This document shows, one piece after another, positions 1-8,118 of a stretch of 64,000 bases of DNA (positions are counted from its first letter, which is position 1; each line of letters begins with the position of its first letter). The stretch is taken from NCBI RefSeq assembly GCF_000454545.1, contig NZ_CM002139.1:2896032-2960031 (forward strand). The letters are read 5' to 3'. The stretch is from Xanthomonas cassavae CFBP 4642. GTDB taxonomy: Bacteria > Pseudomonadota > Gammaproteobacteria > Xanthomonadales > Xanthomonadaceae. Below the pieces are notes generated by a model. The model ran no database searches and was not told where the DNA came from. It saw only the letters and a program-made list of their open reading frames with translations. Position numbers and translations under genes: made by a program.

Positions 1-344
1 GCGCCTGCACCGCGCTCGGGCCATTCGATCAACCACAGGCTGGCACTGCCCTCGTCCAGGCCGAGGAAATCCAGTTCGCCCGCGTTGCCGATGCGGTACA
101 GATCCAGATGCCAGGCTTCGTCGCCGGTCGCCAGCCGATAGCGCTCGATCAGCGTGTAGGTGGGGCTGCGGATCGGGCCGGTGACGCCGAGTGCGCGCAG
201 CAGGGCGCGCGCCAGGGTGGATTTGCCGGCGCCCAGATCGCCCTGCAGCTGTACCACCGCAGTGGCGGGCCGCACCGCCGCCAGTGCACGGCCCAGGGTT
301 TCGGTGGCGTCGGCATCGATCAGATGGGCGTCGAGCTGGGTCAT
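1..344 (-). CDS. tsaE: TsaE, tRNA threonylcarbamoyladenosine biosynthesis ATPase (3' end outside window)
   Basis: TsaE is the P-loop ATPase that works with TsaB, TsaC and TsaD to make N6-threonylcarbamoyladenosine at position 37 of ANN-decoding tRNAs in the cytoplasm. The N-terminal 114 codons are visible. The Walker A motif GDLGAGKST lies at about residues 35-43, and the family-typical RSPTYTLIERY and HLDLYRIG segments follow. The ATG at 344 overlaps the stop codon of nnr (ATGA), so the two are translationally coupled, a pairing common in gammaproteobacteria. The C-terminus lies beyond base 1. Identity is secure; only completeness is unknown. Confidence 0.93.
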   Translation of the reverse strand, partial: MTQLDAHLIDADATETLGRALAAVRPATAVVQLQGDLGAGKSTLARALLRALGVTGPIRSPTYTLIERYRLATGDEAWHLDLYRIGNAGELDFLGLDEGSASLWLIEWPERGAG

Positions 345-1828
345 GGACGGGTTCCGGAGTTGGCAAGGCGGCGCAGCGGCGGCAGCAGGTCGGTCGGCAG
401 CAGCCCGCGCTCGCCCTCGCAGGCGGCCGCATCGCCGGCGCAGCCATGCAGCAAGGCGCCCAGGCTGGCCGCATCGAGCGGCGACCACCCCTGCCCCAGC
501 AGGGCGGCGATCACACCGGTCAGCAGATCGCCCATGCCGCCGACCGCCATGCCGGGGTTGCCGGCGTCGATGATGCGCGGCACTGCGTGCGGCGCGGCGA
601 CCACGCTGCCGGCGCCTTTGAGCACCACCACCGCGTCGTAGCGCTGCGCCAGCGCGGCGGAGGCCGCCAGGCGGTCGTGCTGGATGTCTGCGGTCGACAC
701 CCCGAGCAGGCGTCCGGCCTCGCCAGGATGCGGGGTGAGCACGCGCGGGCCACGCGCAGGCAGCGGATTGCCGGCCAGCAGGTTCAGCGCATCGGCATCG
801 ATGACCAGCGCTGTGTCGGTCGCCAGCGCGGCCTGCCACAACGCCTGCGCCCAGGCGTCCTGGCCCAGCCCGGGCCCCAGCGCGATCACATCGGCGGCCT
901 CGGCGAGGGCGGCGATTTCGTCGCCGGCCTGCACCGCGCGTGCCATCGCCTCGGGGCAGCGCGCCAGCAGCGGCGCGACATGCTCGGCGCGCGTGGCCAC
1001 CTGCCCCAATCCGGCACCGCTGCGCAGCGCCGCCTCGGCGGTCAGCAGGATGGCGCCGCCGCTGCCGAGATTGCCGCCAATGCACAGCACACGCCCGGAC
1101 TCGCCCTTGTGGGTATTGCGCCGCCGTGGGCGCAACTGCGCAGCCAGTGCATCGCTCTCCCAGCCGTGCGCGGCAGGCGCCAGCCCGTCGAATGCGGAGG
1201 GCGGCACGTCCAGCGCTGCGATGCCGCGCTCGCCGGAATACTCCAGCGCATCGCCGGTATGCAGGCCGACGTGCGGCACGATGAATTGCAGGGTGGCCTC
1301 CGCACGCACGGCGGTTCCGAAGGCCACGCCGTGATCGGCATCGATGCCGCTGGGCACATCCAGCGCCAGGACCGGTCGACCGGCCGCATTGATGGCCTCG
1401 ATCAGCGCGGCGGTCGGCGCATCCGGCGCGCGGTTCAGGCCGATCCCGAACAGCGCATCGACGATCACATCGGCCTGCGCCAGTGGATACGGAAACAGTT
1501 CGATGGCGCCGCCCACCGCCAGATAGTCGGTACAGGCGCGCTGTGCCAGGACCGAGCCAGGCCCGTGTCCGGGTAGATGCACCACCCGCACCTGGCGTCC
1601 GGCCCGCTGCGCCAGCCGCGCCAGCACATAGCCATCGCCACCGTTGTTGCCGGTGCCGCATACCACCACGATGCGGCGCGCCTGCGGCCAGCGTTCCAGC
1701 AGCCACTGCCAGGCGGCCTGGCCGGCGCGTTGCATCAGCGTGTAGCCATCGCCACCGAGCAGCGTGGTGGCCCGCGCATCGAGCGTGCGCGCGGCAGCGG
1801 TATCGTAAAGAGCAGGCGGTGCGTACAT
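341..1828 (-). CDS. nnr: Bifunctional NAD(P)H-hydrate epimerase / ADP-dependent NAD(P)H-hydrate dehydratase
   Basis: This protein repairs damaged NAD(P)HX. The N-terminal YjeF_N domain epimerises the hydrates, and the C-terminal ribokinase-like domain dehydrates the S-form using ADP. Evidence in the 495-residue product: the Rossmann-like segment GTGNNGGDGYV near residues 60-70, the DALFGIGLNR segment, then GESGRVLCIGGN and the C-terminal NPGMAVGGMGDLLTGVIAALL motif of the dehydratase. The frame remains open upstream, but the ATG at 1828 begins the conserved part, and the next gene on the other strand starts at 1853. It ends in a 4-base overlap with tsaE. No Shine-Dalgarno sequence precedes the ATG; a leaderless transcript is possible. 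Confidence 0.93.
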   Translation of the reverse strand: MYAPPALYDTAAARTLDARATTLLGGDGYTLMQRAGQAAWQWLLERWPQARRIVVVCGTGNNGGDGYVLARLAQRAGRQVRVVHLPGHGPGSVLAQRACTDYLAVGGAIELFPYPLAQADVIVDALFGIGLNRAPDAPTAALIEAINAAGRPVLALDVPSGIDADHGVAFGTAVRAEATLQFIVPHVGLHTGDALEYSGERGIAALDVPPSAFDGLAPAAHGWESDALAAQLRPRRRNTHKGESGRVLCIGGNLGSGGAILLTAEAALRSGAGLGQVATRAEHVAPLLARCPEAMARAVQAGDEIAALAEAADVIALGPGLGQDAWAQALWQAALATDTALVIDADALNLLAGNPLPARGPRVLTPHPGEAGRLLGVSTADIQHDRLAASAALAQRYDAVVVLKGAGSVVAAPHAVPRIIDAGNPGMAVGGMGDLLTGVIAALLGQGWSPLDAASLGALLHGCAGDAAACEGERGLLPTDLLPPLRRLANSGTRP

Positions 1829-1834
1829 GCCGGG

Positions 1835-1845
1835 AATTCTATACT
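1835..1845. promoter_or_regulatory. Shared -10-like element between divergent nnr and queG
   Basis: Only 24 bases separate the two start codons. On the plus strand TATACT (1840-1845) ends 7 bases before the queG ATG. On the minus strand TAGAAT (1841-1836, same AT-rich patch) ends 7 bases before the nnr ATG. Neither gene has a Shine-Dalgarno sequence. Both could therefore start transcription at or next to the start codon. This is inference from spacing; the -35 matches are weak. Confidence 0.4.
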
Positions 1846-1852
1846 TGTCGCC

Positions 1853-2920
1853 ATGTCCGCCGTCCTCGCCCGCCCCGACCCCGCCGATGCTGCCGCGCGC
1901 ATCCGCGTGCTTGCGCGCGAAGCGGGCTTTCAACGCTGCGGCATCACCGGTATCGAACTGGGCGAAGACGAAGCGCATCTGCGCAGCTGGCTGGCAGAAG
2001 GCCTGTACGGCACCATGCACTGGATGGCCCAGCACGGCGACAAGCGCTCGCGCCCGCAGGAGCTGGTGCCAGGCACCTTGCGGGTGCTGTCGGTGGGCAT
2101 GGATTATGGCCGCAAGGACGACACCGAAGCCTGGAACACCTTGCACGACGGCACCCGTGCCTACGTGGCGCGCTACGCCCTGGGACGCGACTACCACAAG
2201 CTGATGCGCAACCGGCTGCAGACGCTGGCCGAGCGCATCCAGGGCGAGATCGGCAGCTTCGGTTACCGCGTATTCGTGGATTCCGCGCCGGTACTGGAGC
2301 GCGCGCTGGCGCGCAACGCCGGGCTGGGCTGGATCGGCAAACACACCTGCCTGATCGATCGCAACGGCGGCTCGTGGTTTTTCCTGGGCGAGATCTACCT
2401 GGACCTGCCGCTGCCGATCGATACGCCCGCCACCGCGCATTGCGGCACCTGCACGCGTTGCATCGACATCTGCCCCACCCAGGCCATCATCGCCCCCTAT
2501 CGCCTGGATGCACGCCGCTGCATCGCCTACCTCACCATCGAACACGATGGCGCCATTCCCGAAGACATGCGCAAGCCGATCGGCAACCGCATCTTTGGTT
2601 GCGACGATTGCCAGCTGATCTGCCCCTGGAACAAGTTCGCCAAGCGCACCGACGAAGCCGACTTCCGCGCCCGCAACGACCTGGATGTGGCCACGTTGCC
2701 ACAGCTGTTCGCCTGGAACCAGGCCGAGTTCCTGCAGCGCACCGAAGGCAGCCCGCTCCGCCGCAGTGGACACGAGCGCTGGCTGCGCAACATCGCGGTG
2801 GGCCTGGGCAATGCACCGGGCACGCCGGAGGTTCTGGCGTCGCTGGAGGCACGCCGGCACGATGAATCCGGACTGGTGCGCGAACACGTGGGCTGGGCGC
2901 TGGCGCAACATGGCCTGTGA
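1853..2920 (+). CDS. queG: Epoxyqueuosine reductase QueG
   Basis: QueG catalyses the last step of queuosine synthesis, reducing epoxyqueuosine in the anticodon of GUN tRNAs with cobalamin and two 4Fe-4S clusters. The 355-residue product has the conserved VDSAPVLERALARNAGLGWIG segment (catalytic Asp about 143). Ferredoxin-type cysteines lie at 197, 200, 203 and 207 (CGTCTRCIDIC), and a second set at 250, 253 and 257 (CDDCQLIC). A HEAT-like tail follows with HERWLRNIAVGLGN. The start at MSAVLARP is chosen because it begins just after the divergent nnr gene; the longer open frame runs antisense through nnr. Length fits the proteobacterial family. Confidence 0.95.
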   Translation: MSAVLARPDPADAAARIRVLAREAGFQRCGITGIELGEDEAHLRSWLAEGLYGTMHWMAQHGDKRSRPQELVPGTLRVLSVGMDYGRKDDTEAWNTLHDGTRAYVARYALGRDYHKLMRNRLQTLAERIQGEIGSFGYRVFVDSAPVLERALARNAGLGWIGKHTCLIDRNGGSWFFLGEIYLDLPLPIDTPATAHCGTCTRCIDICPTQAIIAPYRLDARRCIAYLTIEHDGAIPEDMRKPIGNRIFGCDDCQLICPWNKFAKRTDEADFRARNDLDVATLPQLFAWNQAEFLQRTEGSPLRRSGHERWLRNIAVGLGNAPGTPEVLASLEARRHDESGLVREHVGWALAQHGL

Positions 2921-3055
2921 GCGGCCTGCATCCGGTTGACCGCACTGCACTCCACCGCTGGTTGCGGCCACGTCGTCGCGCGCATCAGGCCATCGCTGCA
3001 GCCGGGGCGTCGTGGCGTCACCTCAGCCGATCACCCAGGATCTGCGCCGCTGCGG

Positions 3056-3061
3056 GATAAT
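3056..3061 (+). promoter_or_regulatory. -10-like hexamer next to xseA start
   Basis: GATAAT, one mismatch from the sigma-70 -10 consensus, ends six bases before the xseA ATG, which itself lacks a Shine-Dalgarno sequence. This would give a leaderless or nearly leaderless mRNA. No convincing -35 was seen, so support is only moderate. Confidence 0.35.
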
Positions 3062-3067
3062 GCGGCG

Positions 3068-4405
3068 ATGGCTGAACGCACCCAACAGATCCTCACTCCC
3101 AGCCAGCTCAATACGCTGGCACGCGACCTGCTCGAAGGCAGCTTCCCGCTGGTCTGGGTGGAAGCCGAACTGAGCAGCGTCACCCGTCCGTCGTCGGGGC
3201 ATCTGTACTTCACGCTCAAGGATGCGCGCGCGCAGATCCGCTGCGCGATGTTCAAACCCAAGAGCACCTGGTTGAAATTCCAGCCAAGAGAAGGCCTGCG
3301 CGTGCTCGCACGCGGCCGTTTGACTCTGTACGAAGCGCGCGGCGACTACCAGCTGGTGCTCGACCACATGGAAGAAGCCGGCGAAGGCGCGCTGCGCCGC
3401 GCCTTCGACGCGCTGCGTGCGCGGCTGGCTGCCGAAGGCCTGTTCGATGCCGAGCGCAAGCGAGCCCTGCCCGCGCACGTGCGCCGGCTGGCAGTGATCA
3501 CTTCGCCCAGCGGTGCGGCAGTGCGCGACGTGCTCAGCGTGCTGGCACGGCGTTTCCCGTTGCTGGAAGTGGACCTGTTGCCGTCGCTGGTACAGGGCGA
3601 GAGCGCCGCGGCGCAGATCACTGCGCTGCTTCAGCGCGCCGATGCCTCAGCGCGCTACGACGTCATCCTGATCACCCGCGGCGGCGGCTCGCTGGAAGAC
3701 CTGTGGGCCTTCAACGACGAAGCGTTGGCGCGCGCGATCGCCGCGGCGCAGACGCCGGTAGTGTCGGCGGTCGGGCATGAGACCGACTTCAGCCTGAGCG
3801 ATTTCGTCGCCGACGTGCGTGCGCCCACGCCCTCGGTGGCGGCCGAACTGCTGGTGCCCGATCAGCGCGAGCTGGTGGCGCGGGTCCGGCGCGCGCGCGC
3901 GCGCCTGGCCCAGCTGCAGCAGCATGCCCTGGGCAACGCGATGCAGCGGGCCGACCGGCTGGCCTTGCGGTTGCGTGCGCATAGCCCGCAGGCGCGCCTG
4001 CACCTGCTGCAACGCCGCCAGGAGGACGCCGCACGCCGCCTGCACGGGCGCATGACCCAGTTGCTGGAACGCCTGCAGGCCCGCCTGCAGCGTGCGCAGA
4101 CGCGGTTGCAGGCGCACACGCCGCAGCGCAATCTGGCCAGCCTTCAGCAACGTCTGCGCGCCCTGCATCCGCAGGCCGCCATGCAACGGCGTCTGCAGCA
4201 CGATCGCTTAAGGTTGCGCAGCGTGGTGCGCTCGCTGGAAGCGGTAAGCCCGCTGGCCACCGTCGCACGCGGCTATGCCATCGTGACGCGCCCGGCAGAC
4301 GGACAGGTGATCCGCAGCGCTGCCGAGGTAGCCCCGGGCGAGCGCCTGCGTGCACAGCTGGCCGACGGCAGCATCGATGTGCGCGTGGAGCCCGGCGACG
4401 ACTGA
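3068..4405 (+). CDS. xseA: Exodeoxyribonuclease VII large subunit
   Basis: XseA is the catalytic subunit of exonuclease VII, which degrades single-stranded DNA from both ends without metal, together with several copies of XseB. The 445-residue product starts with an OB-fold (about 1-110: [27 protein letters not shown]). The nuclease core follows with [13 protein letters not shown] and the family signature [19 protein letters not shown] then [10 protein letters not shown] long, Arg/Gln/Leu-rich coiled coil covers about 270-400, and the terminal segment reads [12 protein letters not shown]. The start at MAERTQQ is chosen because the OB-fold begins directly after it. xseB is not adjacent. Confidence 0.95.
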   Translation: MAERTQQILTPSQLNTLARDLLEGSFPLVWVEAELSSVTRPSSGHLYFTLKDARAQIRCAMFKPKSTWLKFQPREGLRVLARGRLTLYEARGDYQLVLDHMEEAGEGALRRAFDALRARLAAEGLFDAERKRALPAHVRRLAVITSPSGAAVRDVLSVLARRFPLLEVDLLPSLVQGESAAAQITALLQRADASARYDVILITRGGGSLEDLWAFNDEALARAIAAAQTPVVSAVGHETDFSLSDFVADVRAPTPSVAAELLVPDQRELVARVRRARARLAQLQQHALGNAMQRADRLALRLRAHSPQARLHLLQRRQEDAARRLHGRMTQLLERLQARLQRAQTRLQAHTPQRNLASLQQRLRALHPQAAMQRRLQHDRLRLRSVVRSLEAVSPLATVARGYAIVTRPADGQVIRSAAEVAPGERLRAQLADGSIDVRVEPGDD

Positions 4406-4407
4406 GC

Positions 4408-4439
4408 GGCTGACAGAACGTAGCGAACCGTCGTCAGCC
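4408..4439. terminator. Inverted repeat between convergent genes
   Basis: GGCTGAC (4408-4414) and GTCAGCC (4433-4439) form a 7-bp stem with an 18-base loop between the ends of xseA and the AcvB-like gene. There is no T-tract on either strand, so intrinsic termination is uncertain. Confidence 0.25.
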
Positions 4440-5681
4440 CCGCACTGGCAGCTGCGCGGCATGCTGCCAGCCCTGCATCAGCAGGTGGGTCAGTCCCACC
4501 GGGTCGTGATCGAAGTGATGACCACCCGGCCGCGAAACCACCTCCACGCCGCGTGCGCGCAGTTCGGGGCACAAGGTGTCCTTTTCTTCGGTGCCGTAGA
4601 TGCATTGCACACGCTGCAGGTCGAATGCCTGCAGTGCGGGCTCCACATCGCGCTCGGCATCGTTGTGCCAGCCCAGCCAGCCACCGACGCGCACCTTGAA
4701 ATCGGCCTGGTGGCCAAGACCGAGCAGGCTGACGAATTGCACCGAGGCACGTTGCAGTGGCGACAGATCCGGGTAGGCGAACGGCAGCACATCGGCCCCG
4801 AACGAATAGCCGACCAGCGCCACATGCTGGATATGCCAGCGCTGCCGGTAGGCGGCGATGACCCGGTCCAGATCCGCGCCGATCTGCTGTGGCGTGCGGC
4901 TGGCCCAGAAATAGCGCAGGCTGTTCCAGCCGACCACCGAAACGCCCTGCTGCTGCAACTGCGCGGCAATGCCCTTGTCCAGTTCGCGCCAGCCGCCATC
5001 GCCGGACAGCATCACCACCAGGCGGTCGCTACCCGGCGCATGCAGTTCGACCAGCGGCAGATCGCCCAGGCCGTGTGCCTGCGCGGCCTGGAAATGGCCG
5101 CGCGTGGCAGCGGCGATCTGCATCGGGCTGGCGCCGTCGACCAGGTCGTCCAGGAATCCCTGATTGGCATCGGGCACGTTGCGCGAGCATGCCAGCCCCG
5201 CGTCGGTACTGCCGGCATCGGCCACCACCGCGCCGCCGAGCACATCGGGCGCCGCCGAGGCCAGCGCCTGCCGCGCCAGCACCGCACCATCGCCCTGCCC
5301 CACCAGCACCGGCGGCAGAAAAGCATCCACATGCTCGGCGCGCAGCAGTTTCTTGCCCAGCCGCTCGGCGTCGTCGGCCAGCGAGCTGCAGGCGGCGTGA
5401 TGCGAGCGCACGCGCTCGCGATAGCTGGCGGTATCGACCACCGCGACCAACGCGCCGTCATTGCTGAGCATGTCGGCCAGGTGTTGCGTTTGCTCCGGGT
5501 GGCCGCTGTTGGGCAGCACTATCACCATCGCCTTGGGCGTGCCCTCGGGGCGGATGACCTCCACCGAACGATAATGGCCGGCGGTATCGCCGTCCGACAG
5601 GTGCCGCGCCACGGCGTAGCCGCTGCCGCCGATCAGCAGGATCGCCATGACCCAACGAAACAGTGTGATTCCCATGCCCAT
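4434..5681 (-). CDS. AcvB/VirJ-like periplasmic serine-hydrolase-fold protein
   Basis: The 415-residue protein has an N-terminal signal or anchor segment (about 5-25) and two alpha/beta-hydrolase-like halves. The C-terminal half carries AcvB/VirJ features: LSGDGGWRELDKGIA (GDGGW at 227-231), the nucleophile-elbow-like VGYSFGADVLPF (GYSFG at 291-295), and a terminal RPGGHHFD (His at 388-389). Agrobacterium AcvB has been linked to hydrolysis of lysyl-phosphatidylglycerol and to virulence, and VirJ is its relative; whether this copy shares the substrate is inference. No lpiA/mprF-type lysyl-PG synthase lies next to it. The start could be ATG at 5681 or 5675. Confidence 0.8.
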   Translation of the reverse strand: MGMGITLFRWVMAILLIGGSGYAVARHLSDGDTAGHYRSVEVIRPEGTPKAMVIVLPNSGHPEQTQHLADMLSNDGALVAVVDTASYRERVRSHHAACSSLADDAERLGKKLLRAEHVDAFLPPVLVGQGDGAVLARQALASAAPDVLGGAVVADAGSTDAGLACSRNVPDANQGFLDDLVDGASPMQIAAATRGHFQAAQAHGLGDLPLVELHAPGSDRLVVMLSGDGGWRELDKGIAAQLQQQGVSVVGWNSLRYFWASRTPQQIGADLDRVIAAYRQRWHIQHVALVGYSFGADVLPFAYPDLSPLQRASVQFVSLLGLGHQADFKVRVGGWLGWHNDAERDVEPALQAFDLQRVQCIYGTEEKDTLCPELRARGVEVVSRPGGHHFDHDPVGLTHLLMQGWQHAAQLPVRG

Positions 5682-6151
5682 CGCGGCAGTCCGTCAGAAG
5701 CGCTGGCGATTCGACCACGCTGGCGCGGGCCGGTTCCAGGGGTCTCCACAGTGTGTTCACTGCGGTTAAGCGAGCCGGCGCGGCACCGATGGCAAGAGGC
5801 GGGCCATGCCGCGGGTGGATCGCTGCGCCAGCGCGCCGTTTGCCTGCCCTGAAGATCGCATCGCCGCGGCACCGGGCAATCGTCAAACGTCGGCTTGCGG
5901 CGGGCGCGCAGCATTGCAATTGCAGATGTCGCAAGCGATGGTGCATCCACACGCCCAGCCGCGTCGCACCCGCCCCAGTATCCAGCCAGATGCGCTGCTG
6001 CCGCCTGCGTCTGTTCGTATCAGCGGCACGGGTCAACAAGCGCCAGCAGTTCGATGGCAGGGCGGAACACTGCGGTGGAAGCTGGCTGGTTCTCCCCGGC
6101 TCATCCGCCGGTCACGCGGCATCCTGAAGACGGCTTGCAGCAGCGCTGCAG
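5682..6151. other. Intergenic region with no supported gene
   Basis: 470 bases upstream of the AcvB-like gene and downstream of the SUMF1-domain gene. Short open frames exist on both strands but lack family features and ribosome binding sites. Nothing further is seen. Confidence 0.5.
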
Positions 6152-8020
6152 CTAGATCCCGCGCGCCACCCGGAAGCCGATGCGTGCGCTGGTGGTGTCC
6201 GAGTCCTGCGACTGCCGCCAGGCCGCACGCGTCTGCTGCGGCGAATTGGCCCAGCTGCCACCGCGGATCATGCGCTGCCGGCAACCCGGGTTGAACCAGG
6301 CCGCGCCATCGCCCGGTGCGCGGCGATAGCTGGCGTGCCAGCAGTCGGCCACCCATTCGCTCAGGTTGCCGCCCATGTCGTGCAGCCCCCAGGCGTTGGC
6401 GCGGAAGCTGCCTACCGGCGCCGGCCCCCAGAAGCCGTCGCCATACCCGACGAAACCATTGTTCCAGTGCCGGCCGCTGCGCGAGACATCGTTGCCACCG
6501 GTGAAGTTGCCGGCATCGCGCGGCGGCGAGCCGGCATTGCCCCAGGGATACCGCCCGGTGGTGCCGGCCCGCACCGCGTACTCGAATTCGGCTTCGCTGG
6601 GCACGTGGTAATGGCGGCCGGTCTGTTCCGACAGCCAGGCCGCATACGCTTCGGCGTCGCGGATGCTGACATGCATCACCGGGCTGTTGGGCGCGGCCTG
6701 CGCGCCGTTGTAGTCGGACTGCCAGTCCACGCCGCTGCGGCGGATGAAGTTGCCGCTGCGCTCGTCGTAGACCACCGAATGCCCGCGCCGGGTGGCGCGC
6801 GGGCGCGCGCCGGTGGCTTCGACGAACTGGCGGAACTCGGCCACCGTCACCTCGGTGATCGACAGCGCAAAACCGCGTGCGAAGCGCACGTAATGCGCCG
6901 GCCGCTCATTGTCGGACGCGCCTGGTTCGGCATCGCCCGCGCCCATCTGGAAGGCGCCATGCGGCACCACGATCATCTGTGGGCCACGCCCGCCGAGCTT
7001 GAGCCCGTCGGTGAACACCTGCCCGGGGCGGAAGCTGCCGTAGTGGGTCGCCAGTTCCAGGCGGCGGCGCAGGTCTCCGGCCATCGGATCGCCCGGGTCG
7101 GCGATGCGCAGCACCTCGGCCAGGGTCTCGCCGGCGGCCTTGAGCCCGCGCGGAGAGGTCAGGTCGTGCAGCCCGGCATCGTGCAGGGCGGCGATCTGCG
7201 CACGGCGCAGGCGTTCGATCCGTGCGCGCGCATCGGCGATGGTGGGCGCACGCTCGCGTACCTGCGCGGCCATCTGCAGCCAGTAGCGGGCGCCGATGAA
7301 GTCGCTGGCCTCGCCCGCGCGCTCGGCGCGCTCCAGCAGTCCGCTCTCCACCGCCGCCAGCCCCTGGCGGGTGCGCGGATTGTCCGGGTCCAGCTGCGCG
7401 GCATCGCGGAAGTTCGCCAGCGCGCCATTGCCGTCTTCGCCCAACCGACCCGCGCGCAGGTCGTCCTCGCCGGCGCGATTGAAGGCGAGCACGCGCTGGG
7501 CGGTTTCCACCTCGCGCTGCAGGGCGCGCACCTTCGGATCCTGCGGCGCCAGCGCCATGCCGACGCTGGCCAGTTCACGCGCCTGGTCCAGCGCATCCTG
7601 CTGGCGATCGCTCTGTGCGATCAACGCGTGGCCGCGCTCGATCAACCGTGCGCGTGCCCGTTCCAGACCACGCCGGCTGGCCGCATCCTTGCCGCCGGCG
7701 CGTTGTTCGATCGCCAGATACAAGGGAATCGCATCGTCTGCGTCGCGATACAGGCGGTCGTCCTGCAGCGCCTGCTCGGCGCGCTTGCGTGCCTGCGGCA
7801 GCGGTTCCTCACCCAGGTCCACCGCCGGCGGCTGCCACTGCGCGACGGTCTCGGCCGATGCTTCGCCGCCGATCGACACATTTGGCGTCGCGGGCTGCGC
7901 GCTCGCCGCCTGCGCGCGCGCAGCGGCGGGTGCAGGTGCCGGTGCGGGAGCACGCGAACAGCCGCACATGCTGAGCGCGACCAATGCCCACGCTGCGATC
8001 CGCTTGCCACACTTGCCCAC
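6152..8020 (-). CDS. Lipoprotein with TPR-like middle and C-terminal SUMF1/FGE-fold domain
   Basis: The 622-residue product starts at GTG 8020, six bases after an AAGGAG ribosome binding site (8032-8027). An in-frame start at 8050 is the alternative. The hydrophobic leader ends in SMCGC, a lipobox-like site, followed by a Pro/Ala-rich linker. Residues about 60-340 are helical, charged and TPR-like (NFRDAAQLDPDNPRTRQGLAAVESGLLERAERAG). The C-terminal 250 residues are a formylglycine-generating-enzyme fold: VPHGAFQMGAGD, EVTVAEFRQFVEATG, YHVPSEAEFEYAVRAG, GLHDMGGNLSEWVADCW, MIRGGSWANSPQQTRAAWR, IGFRVAR. The cysteine pair of true sulfatase-activating enzymes in the RGGS region is missing, so a binding or structural role is more likely than FGE catalysis. 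The substrate is unknown. Confidence 0.85.
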   Translation of the reverse strand: MGKCGKRIAAWALVALSMCGCSRAPAPAPAPAAARAQAASAQPATPNVSIGGEASAETVAQWQPPAVDLGEEPLPQARKRAEQALQDDRLYRDADDAIPLYLAIEQRAGGKDAASRRGLERARARLIERGHALIAQSDRQQDALDQARELASVGMALAPQDPKVRALQREVETAQRVLAFNRAGEDDLRAGRLGEDGNGALANFRDAAQLDPDNPRTRQGLAAVESGLLERAERAGEASDFIGARYWLQMAAQVRERAPTIADARARIERLRRAQIAALHDAGLHDLTSPRGLKAAGETLAEVLRIADPGDPMAGDLRRRLELATHYGSFRPGQVFTDGLKLGGRGPQMIVVPHGAFQMGAGDAEPGASDNERPAHYVRFARGFALSITEVTVAEFRQFVEATGARPRATRRGHSVVYDERSGNFIRRSGVDWQSDYNGAQAAPNSPVMHVSIRDAEAYAAWLSEQTGRHYHVPSEAEFEYAVRAGTTGRYPWGNAGSPPRDAGNFTGGNDVSRSGRHWNNGFVGYGDGFWGPAPVGSFRANAWGLHDMGGNLSEWVADCWHASYRRAPGDGAAWFNPGCRQRMIRGGSWANSPQQTRAAWRQSQDSDTTSARIGFRVARGI

Positions 8021-8118
8021 CACCTGCTCCTTACCAGTGCTCTGCCGCACGACAGGCGATCGCGACGTTAGGCTATTCTGCGCGTTCTGCGCAAACCCTT
8101 GCTGTCGACGGAAATCAC

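Noticed and set aside
6335..8071. 578-codon open frame antisense to the SUMF1 lipoprotein gene
   Set aside because: It mirrors the real gene; composition follows the complementary codon pattern and no family motif is seen. Long antisense frames are common in GC-rich DNA.
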